Position numbers and translations under genes: made by a program | DNA from: RUG563 sp045590215 | Lineage (GTDB): Bacteria; Bacillota; Clostridia; Christensenellales; Aristaeellaceae | Assembly (NCBI GenBank): GCA_045590215.1 | Contig: JAZNQO010000023.1 | Location: 34,067 to 98,066, forward strand | Length of the DNA stretch: 64,000 nt | Direction of reading: 5' to 3' | In this document: positions 63,866 to 64,000 of the stretch, piece after piece | How positions within the stretch are numbered: position 1 is the first letter of the stretch | How the letters are laid out: each line of letters opens with the position of its first letter | The notes under the pieces: generated by a model | Databases searched by the model: none | The model's input: the letters and a program-made list of their open reading frames with translations, nothing else | What the model was told of the DNA's origin: nothing

Positions 63866-63918
63866 CAGGGGACTACTCGTCCCCTGTACCCCACGGCAGG
63901 GTCATCGACCCTGCACCC
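63866..63918 (+). repeat. Two adjacent hairpins of the dispersed family
   Basis: CAGGGGAC / GTCCCCTG (63866-63886) followed by TACCCC, then GCAGGGTC / GACCCTGC (63896-63914) followed by ACCC. Both fit the hairpin plus GNACCC signature. Confidence 0.75.
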
Positions 63919-63980
63919 TTCTTGCGAACAACGCATAGTCTTCAACTGACAATTTCCGCATGAAACTTTAGGAACGAACA
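63889..63980 (+). repeat. Dispersed 90-bp repeat, copy B
   Basis: CCCCACGGCAGG, hairpin, TTGCGAACAACGCATA, then TTCCGCATGAAACTTT. Aligns with the reverse strand of 38944-39030. No gene was recognised from 63837 to the window end. Confidence 0.75.
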
Positions 63981-64000
63981 CAATCATCGCCACGGGCACA

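Overview
The window reads as a contiguous chromosomal segment of a spore-forming Clostridia-type Bacillota, probably an animal-gut species. The evidence is the pairing of RNase J with RNase Y, two T-box leaders, an S-box (SAM-I) riboswitch, strong A/G-rich ribosome binding sites, a sporulation sigma factor SigG and SpoIIP, and a set of glycan-degradation genes (GH2, GH27, a GH140-like protein, NagA, a NahK-like kinase). Base composition is moderately GC-rich by eye. I cannot assign a genus. No rRNA, tRNA, CRISPR array, prophage or insertion sequence was seen.

Layout. 1-11 kb: a dipeptidase (cut by the window edge), rnjA, an aquaporin, a B12-riboswitch-controlled pair (DUF4430 protein and ECF S component), a sugar kinase with an aldose epimerase, a DacA-type carboxypeptidase, a two-subunit fumarase and TmcAL. 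11-16 kb: nagA, an EamA transporter with a histidine-rich tail, and a glpK-Nudix-PNPOx cluster. 16-20 kb: a tyrosine T-box operon (aminotransferase, GNAT, tyrS, YigZ). 20-25 kb: a peptidase E-like protein, Nudix, two methyltransferase-type genes (one is metK under a SAM-I riboswitch) and an AEC carrier. 25-31 kb: a LysM protein and a divergent AraC regulator / GPH symporter-beta-galactosidase locus. 31-40 kb: an L,D-transpeptidase, SpoIIP with a DUF1614-like protein, a beta-PGM-like HAD protein lacking its catalytic Asp, TldD/TldE and RF3. 40-49 kb: a methyltransferase with a long structured leader, a DUF3792-like membrane protein, murA, uvrB, a radical SAM activase, HtrA and sigG. 49-55 kb: a GH140-like protein, YdcF, ParB/ParA and serS under a serine T-box. 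55-64 kb: a secreted tandem-repeat protein, an M42 peptidase, a GH27 alpha-galactosidase, a sigma factor with a long C-terminal fusion, RNase Y and a small amphipathic protein.

How it works together: most genes are housekeeping. Several small regulons are readable from the DNA: cobalamin, SAM, Tyr-tRNA and Ser-tRNA charging, and an AraC-activated beta-galactoside locus. Sporulation genes are scattered among them. The longer intergenic gaps carry dispersed hairpins and degenerate repeats. The least explained signals are the folded leader at 41696-41804, the leader or small RNA upstream of RNase Y, the dispersed hairpin family, the HAD protein with an Asn in place of the nucleophile, and the secreted duplicated-domain protein.
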